Source: Kingdonia uniflora (lineage: Eukaryota > Streptophyta > Magnoliopsida > Ranunculales > Circaeasteraceae). Taken from it: DNA of 64,000 nt. The DNA is taken from NCBI GenBank assembly GCA_014058105.1, contig JACGCM010000669.1:1550001-1614000 (forward strand), read 5' to 3'. This document shows, in pieces, positions 36,201 to 49,163 of this stretch. Made by a program: the position numbers and the translations under genes. Within the stretch, counting starts at the first letter, position 1. Each line of letters opens with the position of its first letter. The notes beneath the pieces were generated by a model. That model was not told the DNA's origin, ran no database searches, and saw only the letters and a program-made list of their open reading frames with translations.

Positions 36201-39200
36201 GATAATCTTCTCTGTCTATTTAATGGGAGGAGCTGTTTCGAAAACTTTCAGTTACTCATACATTCCACAAGGACGCTTCTATCACGTTGTTTTCATTAAG
36301 TAAACTGAGATAATAACATACATTAGTTTCTTTTGAGTCACTCATTATTTGTCTTTCTTTTGTAGTTATGTTGATGGTATTTACTTTTTGTTACAGTATC
36401 CCGTGTATTTTGCTTTTGAGGATAACAAGATTGATGCTATATTAGCAGATATCGAAAGGAATGATGCTATAGGTCAACCTGCTACAGCAACCACTGGCGG
36501 GTTAGTTGATCTATCACATGCATGATTAGAGAAACAACTATACATGCTCTAAACAGTTGGTTGGGTTTATTGCTAACTTAAATGAAGCCATGTATGCATA
36601 ACCTGTAGAATTTGTTACCTGATTACTTTATTGATAGTCATTTTGAAAGAGAAAGGTATTCATAAGTTATGTGCTTTATTTTGGCATTGCAACATTTTCG
36701 CAGATCCTATTACGATTAAAATGTTTTATGCTTTTGTTTTTATCACTTCCTACTTTTGTTCTGAATATAGTGGGTTAGCTTTGCAATGTGAGTTGACTCT
36801 ATCAACTAGCAACGAATAGTTTGGAGTAGTGCTTTGTTACAGGAGTATAAAGGCAAAAGTTTTCTATAGTAAACCAGAAGACCTGGTTAATTTATTGGCA
36901 TTAAAGGTCCAAGGGCACATCAATTGCAGATTTCTGTATGTGTAATCAATTTTAATATGATGCTTGTGCCTAAAGGCATTTATTTTGCTAGAGCGGCCAG
37001 CTGAAATCTCTTTCTTTATTTAAAGATAAAGAACATAGGTAGAGTTACGTGCTGTAAACTAAATGAAACGTAGTAAACATTGAAAATTTGATTTACATAT
37101 TAGTTGGTAAATGATGTAGGGATGTAGGGTTGTAGCTTCTTCGATGATTGGTGTAGAAGGATATGTCCTGCACGGATGTTGAGGTGTATATCTGATAAGG
37201 CTAATTAGGTATATTCATTGAGCTATCTTGCTACTGAGAAACATAACGGTCTTTATCAAATAATTTTGGCTCTTAAAACTTTCTATCTCATTTGAGTTTG
37301 ATATGAATTAATTAGGCGAACATACAAGGATAACCCCTAGATTCATATATGATAAAACACCCAATTTCTACTACTCAGTTACAACTAATCAAACATAACT
37401 CAGAATCAACTAATTAAATTCCTCCACTGAAATTTCACAAAACAACCACCGACTGAAGAGAGCGCACAAGACTTATTTATAGAGAACCCCAGTCTAACTA
37501 TTAAAATCGAAAATGTAATCATAATAAGCTCAAATGGAAAACTTTAAATCGTAAGTGCTTAGGCGTATTGAGTATTTATTTGATGTCAGAAGCCTTTGGC
37601 AGATTTTTCCTACTCATTTTATTGGCATCTTGCAAACTTCTATAAGTGCATGTTGTAGATGGAATATGTCGATCTCTGATATCAAGCTTTTAGAAGTTTC
37701 TCTCTAGATTTTTCTTGTATGGAATTGCAATTTGCAGTTCATGGCTCTAGTCATATGGATTACAATATTGGCTATTCTACTTACATATTTTACTGTGAAT
37801 CATTTTAGGTACAAGCTTGTTGTCTCAGCCGCTGAACCTAAAAAACTTGCGTCTTCCACTATCACAAACATTCAGGTATGACTTTTCATTGCTGCAGCTA
37901 TATATATGTAGTGAACTAGGCTAATTAGAGATTCTGTGTCTGTATATATTCTTTCTTCTTGTTGTGAGTAAATTGTAATGGGAAAGGTGCCCAGTATAAT
38001 ATATAGTGTTTTGCTTTACCCTTGTAAATCATTTTTTTTTTTTGAAGAGTTGTTTGTGGTGATAGGGATGGTTGCCAGGATCAAAGGCAGATGGGGATGC
38101 TAATCAGCTTCCAACAATTGCTATAGTTGCATCATATGACACTTTTGGTGCTGCACCGGTAGGGAAAATATCGTCTTCCCATTTCAACAGTATTCTTTGA
38201 GCTCTATAAAAGTTTGGCAGTCCTTTAATTTTGTAGGCATTATCAGTGGGAAGTGATAGCACTGGAAGTGGAGTTGTGGCGCTTCTTGAAATATCAAGAC
38301 TATTTTCTCGTCTTTATTCAAATCCAAAGACAAGAGGAAGATACAATTTACTGTTTGGGCTGACCTCTGGTGGACCTTACAACTACAATGGAACTCATAA
38401 GGTACATATTGTTTCTGAGTCTCGACCATCTTTTTTTGGAAGATAAGATAGGGCTAAATAGGATATCATCCTCACTTTATTTATCATTTACATCTGTTCA
38501 GGTGGTTCACATATTTCATTTTTCTTCTTCTATCAGTGGCTTAGGAGCTTGGATCAACGTGTACGTGAGAGTATAGACTATGCTATTTGCTTGAATAGTA
38601 TTGGCAACTGGGACAGCGAATTATGGATTCATGTGTCTAAACCTCCAGAGAATGCATATATAAAGCAAGTTTTTGAAGTAAGTAGTCAATCCACCTAGGA
38701 AAGTTTTTGGTTAGTTCTTCAACACATTTTTAACTCAGAAATCAAAAAAAGTTGAACTACTAATTCTCATGACATTTTCTTCTTTTGGCAGAGCATTTCA
38801 AGCGTAGCAGAGGAATTGGGGGTTACTGTTGGTTTAAAGCACAAAAAGATAAATATTTCTAATCCACGAGTGAGTAGATTCTCATATTTTAAATCAATAT
38901 AGTAATACATAATTTGTAGTAATGCTCACATGCTACATACTCTGCTACAAGGTTTATAAATTGGATAAGCATTTAAACAAACAATTTTAAACATAAGGCT
39001 TACAATATTGGTTATTGTAGAAAAGTAACCTGAAGATACAACTTCACCATCTGCATGTAGCATCTTTTAGATTTTCTCTGGAGCTCTTAAAGAAAAAATA
39101 AAACCCTGTTAAGGAGAGATATGAATGTGAGTCGTAGGTGCATGCTTTGTAGAACCTGAGATTAGACCATTCATCACTTACTATTCTATTACTCATTTCC

Positions 39201-42200
39201 GATGTGGTTTCATTTAATATTCCCACTTCTGGGTAATCATCATAAATAAGTTTCATGGCCTCATCAACAATAGGCCTTAGATGCTCGTTAGCATCCGAGT
39301 ACTTATCATAAACTTGAGGTAGACATCTATCATCAAAGTACTCCCCGTGAACCTCGCATCACAAACATCAGGGAAAATAGAAGATGGATCAAACTCATCA
39401 TAAAAAAAGAACCCCATCTCAAAATTTCTCGTATGACTGATAATAGTGAAGTCACCAGGGAAGTACTGTTTGCCTAAAAAACTAGGGGAGCCGAGCAGGA
39501 TCAGTGCGGAATCGGGTTGGTCTTCGAAGTGGACCTGTTGGTGTAAGAGAGAACCTCTATGGGCTATATATTGAACTGGATGTCAATATGTAGGTCGGGA
39601 ATCTGTGGTTGATGTGCTGCAGGACCATTCTGTGGTGGTTGACCTGCATCACTGGCTCGACGAGCTCGACTGAGGAAACACAAAGACCCACGAAGTGATC
39701 ATTCTGGACATGAGCTGTGTAACTGTTAGAAGTGCCAGTTTTCTTGTTATGGCTTTGTAGAGTGCACTTGCAAACTCTATCCTTATTTTCTTTAAGTCTA
39801 TATTGCATTTGGATTTATATAGTTCCTTATAAGTGGTAGACCTTCTAAGAGGCCGGCGCTGTCCTCATCTAAAATAGCAAGCTCTTACATCATGGGTGTT
39901 TTTACATTACACGTGTTATGGGAGATTTGGAAGGAAGAATGATGGATCTTCATAGGTGTGAATTTAAAAGTATTCACCCAGTGATTGTTGGCGTAAAATG
40001 TATTCTTTACTTATGGTGCAGACATCATTGAATCTCTAGAGGCATATTTGGCATTAATATAGTTCCAATTCTTAAAAAGCTAGTTCATTGGGATTCCATC
40101 GTGTAGGGCAAACTTGGATTATTTGCCTTCTGTCTGACTATTTTCTCGCAGGAGAACATTGTTATAAACTTCTGTTGGTCTCTGATCATCTCGTTTTGGA
40201 CACAACCACTTCATTAATATATATGGATTCAGGGACTGAGGGGTGGCTTCATAACATGATAGGTCATGGTCACACCCATGGTCGTTTCTCCTCTGCGTAT
40301 AACCTCTCTCTCTCTCCAGCAGTTAAAAAGATATTAGAGAATCTTTAGTAGACTAGATTTTAGGAATAATAATGTAAATTCTCTATCTTAAAAAAGAGAG
40401 TTAGTATTAGGTTTGTGGTGGTTTTTTTTAGAGAAGAAAAGCCGTGCTCAGGGTTTGAGTCTAGACTTTATTTTGAATAAAAGAGAGATTTAGTGTTATG
40501 TGTTTATTGTTCTTTGTGTTGAAACGCTTGCTTCCGCTTATTTATATTATAACATTTCTAGTTTGACTTTAGCGTGATGTTTTCTGTTTTTCTATCTTCA
40601 TTCATTGTGAGTGTCCTTCTTTGAGGTTCTCTTTCAGAATATTGGTTTAAAAAGAGAAATGCTTTGGGCATTAGTTCAGATGTCCATGTCTGTCAAGAAG
40701 ATCCTGGAAATATTTAAGATTGATTACGTTCTTAAATGGAGAAACCATTAGTTAAAAAATGTAACTGTCGTGCTTCACAATATTTTTGGTAAAAAATGTG
40801 TGTTTCATGAAGGTGGTCTCTTTTTTTTTTTTGGTATTTCTTGTAAGTAACACTGGTTGTTATGCCCTCAATGTTGTAAAGTCTAATGTGTTTGGCACAG
40901 TCATTCACATCTTACATTCTATGGAAAGGTTTTGTCTGGATAAGGAGGTGAATTAATCTGTTTCCTTATGTAGGTAGCTTGGGAGCATGAACAATTTTCG
41001 AGACTAAGAGTTACAGCCGTCACGCTTTCTGAGCTTTCTGTTGCACCTGGATTGCTAGAAAGTACTGGAGGCCTCTTTGACAGCAGGTGATATTTTTCAA
41101 CTTAAACCCTTGTCATTTTTCTTTTAGACATTATATTTGTAATTTTGGATTTTATATGGCTACTCATTATTAGCTTGGTGTGCTACAGGTATTTTGTGAA
41201 TGAAACTGCAGTTCTCAAAAGTGTGAAGTTAGTGGCTGAGAGTCTTGCAGTAAGAATCTATCGCATATCTACAGAACTTTCACGTTCCCTTAACTATTGT
41301 TATGGGGAACAATTATAAATTAACTTAGTGTGTTTGCATTATTTACGGTAATATGCTATTTTCCGATAAGAAAAAAAAAAAAAAAAAACAGAAAAGAAGA
41401 AGAATCCTGTATCATTTTTCAATACAAGCTAATCAGAGGAGGTACATACATATGGCAGTTCGTATGTACAAAGGGTAATAACCTCATGTGATTAAGAATT
41501 ATTTGCCCTATTAACTGTATAAAGAAGAAAGCACTTGGCTTTTTTGTATTGAGAATTTAAACTTTGCTGCTATAGTATTCACAAACTAAGGTTCTAGAGT
41601 TCATAAGAACAAAGTACGCTTGAATACAAGTCCATAAGAACAGATTACTGCACAACATAATCTTGTCTTCTGCGTTATATCCTGATTTTTAATTTTTGGA
41701 ACGCTTTCTTACTTCGTGGTATTTCTACTTCTTTTTTTCTTTTCCGTAGAGGCATATCTATGGTTGCCAAGGAAAGAATATAAAGATTTTTGCGGATGGC
41801 AGTAGCTTGGCGGTCAATCCTTCTTATATAAACTCATGGTTGGACTTTTTGTCTCGAACACCTCGAGTGGCACCATTTCTCTCAAAAAATGATCCATTAA
41901 TCATGGCATTGAAAAAGGTTATTTTTCTATCTCATTTTGAGTTCATTTACTTGCATAGTTGGTGGTTATCTCTATTGCTCAATGTCAATGACTTCGTTAT
42001 TTACAGTTCCAACTGTTGTACTTGCATAATTGGTGGATATACATAATACAGATTTAATATTCACGTGCAATGACTAAGACAAAAATAATGTCTAAAGGAT
42101 TTATATTATATCTTATTTGCCATGTTATTTCATATTTTCCTATCTCCGTCTTGTACTCTTAACTACAGCAATGGGAGCCTCATCATCTTATCATATTAGC

Positions 42201-45200
42201 TTATGTAAAACCAGTACAAATTGTAGTCATTGGATCTTTTGTGGAGAAATATTGTCTTTAAGGAAGTAGACCAATATTAAGTACTAGAAGATATTTTTTG
42301 AACAGAGTGATATGTTCCTCTTAAAAGTTACTATTACCAATTGGGAGATATTAGGAATAATAGAAATTCTTGACGATAGTTGCACATAGCCAACTGCAGC
42401 AATAATTTGAGCCAAATTTTCAATTTATTGTGATTAAGTCCAGCTTAAATGCAAAACTTTCAAGAAGTGGAGGTAGACAAGGCAGTTCAAAGAGGCATTT
42501 TACAGCTTCGAGCTAGTGCTGAAGCATCGGCCTCATTCTGAAAATATTGCTCAAAATATTATAAAAAGAATTGTAAATATTTCGAAAAAAATTGAAACAA
42601 CTTGTCATGCACAAATATAACTTAAGTTCAAAAGTGAGAGGCTAGATTTTTAGTTGAATGCCTATAAACATGATATCAAATCTTAAAAAAACAGAAGAGT
42701 CAATTTTCCGAATAACTTAAATGAGATAACTAATTCATAGGACGAATGTGGGAAAAAGGCTTATAAAGTATGTTGTTTTTTAAGAAAACGAAGCTTCAGC
42801 TATTTAGGTTTATCTTTTGACATACAGGATATCCAATCGGGAGGGGTGCTTATAAACAGGAAAACTGAAAAGTAAAGAAAGAAAAAGACACATTAGGCTT
42901 TGGGTTGGAGTATTCAAGATTTCTGCATGCCGAGGCTATATATGTTCCTAGCCCCAAAACACCCTTTTATACAATGTTTGACAAGTATGATATGTCAATT
43001 TATGCCTTAACCTTGGATTCCACATTGGGATGTTGAAAATTCATTCTTAAAGTATCACAAGGTAATATTCTGTCACATACAAGGGTAATGGGCGCATACA
43101 ACTAGGGTCGTAACCAAGTTGGTTGGATAGTTAATCTATTGATTGGGTTATGAGACTACTCATCAATTTGCAGATGAAACAATGTTCTTTGTAGGACATG
43201 ATTAGAGGGAGATACAAATTCTATGGTTTATGTTACTCAGTTTTCAGCTTTCAGCTGGCGTTGACCTTATGTGCAAACTTGGCTAAGAGCAAAGTTATAG
43301 GGGTTGAAATGGTCATTGTTTTGTAACCTTAGCTACTTCCTTGGGTTGTGGTACGGGAACCTTTTCTACTACCTCTCTTGACATGCCTATTGGGTTGCCT
43401 TCGAGTTATGTTGAATATTTGGAATCTAGTTATCATACGATTTGACTAGATGTTGGACTTATGGAAAGGGAAGATGTTGTTGGAGTATGTCACCATATAC
43501 TCCATTAGTCCCACATTGGGTACCAAGAGGGCTAGACTAATAGGTAGGGAACATTAGTCTGGTGGGATCGTCATGTATAATATCCAAAAGTGGTGAAGCT
43601 AATGCGGAGTGGGGGTCTTTGATCCCATAGTAAAGTTGTAGTCCATCCTCTCCTTGGAGTTGAAAAACACGTCCTCTCACCAACAGAGCACCACCAAAAC
43701 ACAGCCGCTGAGAAGAAGACTTTGATGAAGAGGAAGATGTTGCAACAATGCATCACATATCAGAAGAACCGGATTATTATTCAACACCTCACAGAATGAA
43801 ACGCTTAGATGAAGTACCAACACCTCTCAGAATGAAGTGCTTAGATGAAGTACTCAAAGGTCTCGATGCAAATTGTTGTGAGAATTTTCTAATGGGTAAG
43901 CAACTGATCTTCAAGCTGTGTTATTTTACAAGCCAAAGGTCTGCTAAGTCACACGAGTAGAATCAAGATTGCGAAGCATTTAGCAATATTCTTGTTCACA
44001 GTTGGTCACAAGCAACACACTTGAGTAGTTCAATTGAGATTGCCGTGTTCTGGTGAAACAATTCATTTCAACCGCATACTAAATGCAGTTATGAGACACT
44101 CTTTAGATTATTTCCTTCCTGTAGGGCCCGATACCCCACAGGAAATCCTTGATAATCTTGGATTTCATCCATAGTTTAAGGATTGCATAGGAGTGTAAAC
44201 AGGACACACATCTCAGTGATGGTTTGTGTGGATGAGCAAGGCCCTTTCTGTAACGGGGATGGATTTTTTTCTCAAAATATTGTGGCAGCCTATTCCTTGA
44301 TTAGTAGTTTCAATATGCCTTGGCTGGTTGCAGGGGCAGAGTCAGAGATTTAGGAATGGGGGTGCCGCCAATTTTTTTTTATTTTTTTTTTAAGGTCAAA
44401 ATTCATGGATCAAATGCAACCCCCAATTTCATGGAATTTCGAATGCTACGCTTGCACTTAACATCATAAATCAATTATTTTGGCAAATGACAACTCTTTA
44501 AGATCAAATTTGGTGTAGTTTACTTCCTATTGTTGGTTGCGTCGTAGTTGTCCACGACGATGTTCTAAAAAGGGAACATCTGGGAGCTATCAAGGGTTGA
44601 ATAAACCGTTTCTTCTTCAGCTGAGATGAAATAACTTCTGAAAATGGTCGAATGTTTGTTTTTGATGAAGAGAGTGATGAGGATTATCAGGAGACAGAAG
44701 GTGTTTATTTGAATAAGAGAGAGGAGAGAGCCAAAAAGTCGGGGTTGATGAAGAGGTATTACTTTGTGGAGCTGGGAGCTAGCTGTTACTATTTTTTTTT
44801 TTTTTTTTTTGCTGTGGGTATATATATATATATATATATATAAGAAGGAAATCTGAAAAAAAAAAAGTGGGGGTGTCGGGCACCCCCTAACCCCCTCCTA
44901 AATCCGCCCCCGGCCGGTTGGGAAGATTTGGCTACAGATTCATGTATATTAAGTACTGCACTCACAAGGCATAATAAAGTTTAGGTATCAAAAGGTATCT
45001 TGCGGTCATTTAGTATTTAAATATGACTGGTTTCATTGCCCCTTATGATGGAATTCATTACGGGATTAGTGAATTTGAAGGTGATGGTCATCCTTGAAGT
45101 GCAAAAGAGCTATTCAGCCGTCGTCATTCATTATTAAGAAATGTCATCAACCACAATTTTAAGGTTTGGAAAACAATATTTCCCATCCTGATATCTGTAT

Positions 45201-47744
45201 CTCCTTTACCACTACAAACATGGGTGAAGTTGTAGTGGGGTGAAAGCGAATAGGAAAACCTAGTATGTGTTAGAGATACATATGCTTTGGGTATTTCAGG
45301 TTATTAGGGTTTTCGTGTTTTCCTTTAAGTATAAGTAATGATAAAACGGTATGAACTAGAAGTGGAAACTCCTACAGTAAAAAGATTCATAAAATAAATA
45401 AGGGAATACAACTAATGTGGAAACTCCTAAAACGAAGAGACTACTAAAAGTATTTGAGTCCATTTTGAATTAGTAGTTATGCGAGATATTCTCGGCCTCC
45501 AGTTTTCCAAAGGAAGAGCAATTTCCTCGTCGCCATGTAAAGGATAAATATCTTTTACAGTAAGAATCTTTGATATTGTAAAATCTGAAGCTTCTTAATG
45601 ATATGCATTATGCACTGATTTTGTGGAGAACATTGGAAGGACCATATTTCTTAAGTATGATGAGCTAAGTTAAAAGGGTCAATCAAAAGCGTTCTGCTAG
45701 TAACGCTAACTTTAAAGGATTTGAAACGCTTATGTTTGTCAGTATCAGCTTTATAGTTGGCATTAGATGCTTCAATTTTGGTCTTCACATCATTATGCAA
45801 CTGAAAAGCCTTCTCCGCCATGTGATTAACTGAAGCATTAGTACCTCCAACCTTGGGTAAAATCAGAATATCCAAAACATGATTGGGAACTTTAGAATAC
45901 ACGATAGAAAAAGGAGATTTTCCCGTAGATCGATTTACAGCAATATTGTAAGCAAACTCCGTGGAAGCATAGTATCCCATTACCTTGGTTTCACCCCGGA
46001 GAGGCATTGAAGCAAGTCACCCAACAAACGAATAACAACTTCGGTCTGACCATCTGTCATGGATTGGTTCTCATCTTCTTTAGTAGTGTCCCATATCAAT
46101 TTTCTATTTCCATTGCTTCAGATCTTACTTCATACAGAAAGGACCGAGCATTTTGACCAAGTAGGTTAAGCGTTCATTTGACCAAGTAGGAGCATTTTAG
46201 AATACACGGTAGAAAAAGGAGATTTGCCCGTAGAACGATTTACAGCAATATTGTAAGCAAACTCCGTGGAAGCGTAGTATCCCATTGCCTTGGTTTCACT
46301 CCGGAGAGGCATTGAAGCAAGTCACCCAACAAACGAATAACAACTTCGGTCTGACCATCTGTCATGGATTGGTTCTCATCTTCTTTAGTAGTGTCCCATA
46401 TCAATTTTCTATTTCCATTGCTTCAGATCTTACTTCATACAGAAAGGACCGAGCATTTTGACCAAGTAGGTTAAGCGTTCATTTGACCAAGTAGGAGTAT
46501 TAGATAGTCAAGATATTTTAATTTGACCGAGTGCTTTAAGCTATTTTACTTCCGAAGGTTCAAGTCTTCAAGAGACCTTTTGCATTATATGACCTAACGC
46601 TTTTCTCCACTTAATATGTGGTTGGTACACTGGTTATTAGAAAGTCTAGATGTAAAGACGGTTGTTAGAAGTGAAGTTCCTTATGCAAAGAATTTGATCC
46701 TATAACACGCGTACTGCATGCTTTTACTAGCTAGCTATTCAGGTCTAGGATATAATTTGTTCTTCTTTTTCTGACCCATTTTAACTCCAACACCTCTATC
46801 GACGCCAATAGTTCATCAATCTTTACAATGTTCTTTGGCGTCAAATAGTATGTCCTTTTATAGGAAATACAGCTATCAGTGAACAGTTTTCCTGGAACTC
46901 TTTGCTTGGCTCTTTCTCTGCAGTCTGACATGACACCCTTGGTTTCTCTGTACTTTCAGGAACTAGGGGATCATACTGTTGAGGCCAATTTGCAACAAGA
47001 TGTGCTTGATGGGATGTTCACTTTCTATGATTCTACAAAAGCCAAGCTTAGCGTATATCAGGTATTGATCGACCGTGTGGCGTCCTTGTTATTAATTCTT
47101 CTTAAATATCTCAGTAACTTTTTGAGTTTTCTCTCCTGAACTTTCTTGACAAAAATCTCTGCAAGATATTTCCCTCTGTAATAGTTCTTGGTTGATATAT
47201 GATTTCAATCTTGTGTTCATTGCCAGTATTTGTACTGAGAAGTGAGCATTTGAGCAAAATACAGGCCAATGATCATATCTACACTACAGCTTATAATTCA
47301 CCCCAATTTCTCTTTTTTTGTGCTTCACCAATGTGTTTTCAACACTGTCTCGTTGTACACAGATGCATAAACTTTTCCGAAATGCACTTACTTTTTTGAT
47401 GCTATGACATCATTAATATGAGAAGAAGTGCCAATGTTACTGTAAACTTCAGAATGATTAGCCAGTTTTAAATATGTATTGCAGGTTGCAAGCGTGACAT
47501 TTGACCTGCTCTTGCTTCTAGCTTTGGCGTCTTATTTGATTACACTGTACTGTTTTCTTGTTATAACTACAAGGGTAAAGCGGTCTTCACTTTTAATCAT
47601 GGATACACTTTTTCTTTTTGAACAAACCAAAAATGGTGTTAGTAGGAAAATGAACCTGATCATGCTCTGGTTGGTTTTTTGCAGGGTCTTGATGATCTCA
47701 TTTGCTTCTTCAGGAGACCTTCGCGTAAGGTGAAAACAGCTTGA
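30215..47744 (+). CDS. NCLN: Nicalin (ER membrane, M28-like), 14 exons
   Basis: Exons: 30215-30488, 33317-33486, 36397-36500, 37809-37875, 38066-38158, 38237-38401, 38537-38677, 38792-38869, 40974-41086, 41189-41249, 41750-41917, 46960-47061, 47485-47574, 47685-47744. All junctions are GT-AG and phases agree; the total is 1686 bp, 561 aa, close to the roughly 563 aa of animal nicalin. A signal sequence (MLESVYSVLALMFMLVACVQ region) precedes the conserved DVYRLIQYDLAGVPFGSR. The lumenal part is aminopeptidase-like (IVASYDTFGAAP, GSDSTGSGVVALLEISRLFS), and one C-terminal membrane segment lies at about 518-539 (FDLLLLLALASYLITLYCFL) before a short basic tail. Nicalin works with NOMO and TMEM147 at the ER translocon in animals; plant function is inferred. 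Introns are swollen by transposons (intron 11 is 5.0 kb). Confidence 0.95.
30489..33316 (+). other. Nicalin intron 1 (2.8 kb)
   Basis: Apart from a 30-bp tandem repeat at 30567-30745, the intron holds no recognised coding sequence. An A-run is present near 32940-32957. Stretches near 31300-32900 have the mixed look of an old, decayed insertion, but no terminal repeats or protein motifs could be identified. Confidence 0.6.
30567..30745. repeat. Tandem 30-bp repeat, about 6 units
   Basis: The unit is approximately GATCATTGGGGTAGTTTAAT followed by TTGTAGTTAA. The first four steps are exactly 30 bp; the last two are diverged. It sits 80 bp inside intron 1 of the nicalin gene. Confidence 0.9.
34173..35123. 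mobile_element. Fold-back (long inverted repeat) element in nicalin intron 2
   Basis: Left end AGAATATCTCTAACAG and right end (reverse complement) AGACCACCTCCAACAG are imperfect inverted ends of the AGAGCATCTCCAACAG type common in plant PIF/Harbinger-like MITEs. The left flank is TTA and the right flank TAG, so the target duplication is imperfect. The two arms (about 34173-34650 and 34665-35123) are inverted copies: AGATCTATTAA-containing blocks, GGTG(C/T)TCCAAC blocks, and the inner block (T)GACAAAGATTC / GAATCTTTGTCA. It could form a hairpin of about 450 bp in the pre-mRNA. Confidence 0.8.
35460..36100. repeat. Diverged direct repeat, 408 bp apart, in nicalin intron 2
   Basis: Blocks at about 35460-35690 and 35868-36098 share TGGTAATAAAATCAC, CGTGTCATGCTA, ATTCTCTCC, GCATGGTAAACAT and AGTACTA phrases in the same order (GGTAATAAAATCAC at 35531 and 35939). 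Similarity is only moderate. No coding content is seen, so this is probably an old duplicated non-coding element. Confidence 0.65.
38870..40973 (+). other. Nicalin intron 8 (2.1 kb) holding an antisense gene fragment
   Basis: Minus-strand protein-like fragments fill 39044-39850 (separate entry). The rest (39900-40970) is AT-rich with T-runs near 40420 and 40820 and shows no identifiable element. Confidence 0.5.
39044..39850 (-). pseudogene. Unrecognised gene fragment inside nicalin intron 8
   Basis: Read with two or three frame changes, the minus strand gives a continuous protein-like string: ELAILDEDSAGLLEGLPLIR near 39870-39830, YTAHVQNDHFVGLCVSSVEL near 39700, HFEDQPDSALILLGSPSFLG near 39520, YDEFDPSSIFPDVCDARFTG near 39390, DANEHLRPIVDEAMKLIYDD near 39260, then NETTSEMSNRIVSDEW. 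It looks like a broken copy of part of a plant gene carried in the intron. I do not recognise the family, and stops and shifts make it non-functional. Confidence 0.4.
44331..44911. mobile_element. MITE-like element with 9-bp target duplication
   Basis: Left end CAGGGGCAGA and right end (reverse complement) CGGGGGCGGA are inverted; further in, GATTTAGGA and GGGGGTG blocks also match. Flanks are GGCTGGTTG (44322-44330) and GGCCGGTTG (44912-44920), one mismatch in nine. The inside has a T-run near 44790-44808 and an (AT)n run at about 44818-44842, with no transposase. A non-autonomous hAT- or Mutator-like element is likely. Confidence 0.75.
45651..46007 (-). pseudogene. Ty3 integrase C-terminal fragment in nicalin intron 11
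   Basis: The 118-codon minus-strand frame contains GYYASTEFAYNIAVNRSTGK and SPFSIVYSKVPNHVLDILIL, the end of a Ty3 integrase core, followed by a charged stretch (KADTDKHKRFKSFKVS). Other parts of the element are absent except for the adjacent duplication. Confidence 0.75.
45891..46500. repeat. Recent tandem duplication, period 305 bp
   Basis: Copy 1 (about 45891-46195) and copy 2 (about 46196-46500) differ at only about six positions (for example ACGATAGAA/ACGGTAGAA, GATTTTCC/GATTTGCC). Landmarks are exactly 305 bp apart: GAATACAC at 45895 and 46200, GTCACCCAAC at 46016 and 46321. It duplicates part of the Ty3 integrase fragment. Confidence 0.95.
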
Positions 47745-49163
47745 AGAATCATAATCACACGATAGCGAGCTTCAAGATTTTTTCAGACGAGTTGGGTTCA
47801 GATCTCAATGACACTCGAAGTTCTTAAAGTTATAGCTCAGTTTGAGACTGTCAAAGTAGTCGGGTTCACATCTCAGTTTGTTGATGTTAGTACAGTTGCT
47901 TAACTTTTAGGGTCAATTCAAACTAGAATAGTTGAATACACAAATTTTTAATCCAAGAATTTTAATTAACATTTTTCAGTAACCTTGTTATTTGTGCAAA
48001 ATGTCTACATTAGGCTGTGAATGCGTGCAGTTAATATTCTTGTCAAGTGCTGCGGTATAAATACACGTGCACTTGAGGAATTCTATGCTATTAAGTAGTG
48101 GTGGTAATATAGGCGGCACCTTGCATGTGTTTCACTAGATGCAGTAAAAGCGCTCACCTACACGGCACCACATTACATTGAAAGACATTACCCAGCAGCG
48201 ATGCACATTGCAAACTAGTATTCATGTTGTAAGTTGATTTGGGGTTTGATAGTGGGCGCTACTGTTAGTGTACAAGTAAACAAGTTTACAGTACTGGTAA
48301 AGTACTCCAATCTCAGGTTAAGGGGGAAAATGACTGTCACGCTACTCTTTTAGAACCGAATGGGCGATTCAGAAGTTTTACTTTATCTAACACTAACAGA
48401 TGAATAAAATATTACTCTGGAAATCAAGAAATGAGAATGAACAAGACTTTAAGATATTGGCTTGAATGTCAAAAAAACGATGATATCACATTCTAATTTT
48501 AGATATTTGGTCATTTTAGACTGGTCTCTTTTAACATTCAAACCCTAGCGATCAATGCTTCTAACTTCTGTGTTCTCTAGAGATCCATTACCTTAATAAT
48601 TTTGTGTAGTAAATTATGTTTTAACAGATAAGGGTCTACCTAAGATGGGATTACGTCTGGAGATCAGGCCCAGTAGGCGAACATTGGAAGACAGACTGTT
48701 CAAGACAACCTTTTTACTCATTGCTCAACGTCGTTCTTATGTTATATTTACTTAATCAGAGACCTAGCACACTTGCCCCTCCTCAAGTTGTATCCATAAA
48801 GTCATCAACCTTGCCTATAAAGACAAACGATTTCATGCCTTTTAGTTCTCAATCTTCCATGGATCAACAAGGTCAAAGTAATCCAATTTGGAGAAAACCT
48901 GAATAAGATGGATTTTATCACACATCTGAGCAGCAGTTAGACCTGAACGCGAGCTATAAACATCCATCAAACTAATTGAGAGTAAACATTTCTTTTGATT
49001 TAATAATAGAAAGTCTGCAATACAAATACTTGCTCTAAGCTTTCCGTAATTTCCCCCTTATCAGTAAACCTATAATTCCCCATTCATGTATGTTTTTTTG
49101 GTTTTTTTTATTCGGGGGATGAGTTATGGAAAGTCTAATACAATACGGTATAAAAAAATTAAC
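47745..49163. other. Intergenic region between two converging genes
   Basis: The nicalin gene ends at 47744 on the plus strand and the RRM gene ends at 49164 on the minus strand, so their 3' UTRs face each other here. Candidate poly(A) signals such as AATAAA-like words occur on both strands (near 48410 and 49005). No ORF with protein-like composition is present. Confidence 0.5.

Larger units (their letters stand above)
41918..46959 (+). other. Nicalin intron 11 (5.0 kb), transposon-rich
   Basis: Contents in order: AT-rich sequence to about 43060; a block near 43480-43960 with GTCCCACATTGGGTACC that may be a decayed repeat; a MITE at 44331-44911; and a Ty3 integrase fragment with a 305-bp duplication at 45651-46500. 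Nothing else in it is recognised. Splice sites at both ends are normal. Confidence 0.6.

Noticed and set aside
44652..44843. 63-codon ORF ending in poly-Phe and Tyr-Ile repeats
   Set aside because: It reads through a T-run and an (AT)n run inside a MITE.
47479..47733. 84-codon ORF as a separate small membrane protein
   Set aside because: Its first 32 codons are nicalin exon 13 (after two leading codons from the intron) and the rest is intron read-through; splicing into 47685 gives the correct nicalin end.
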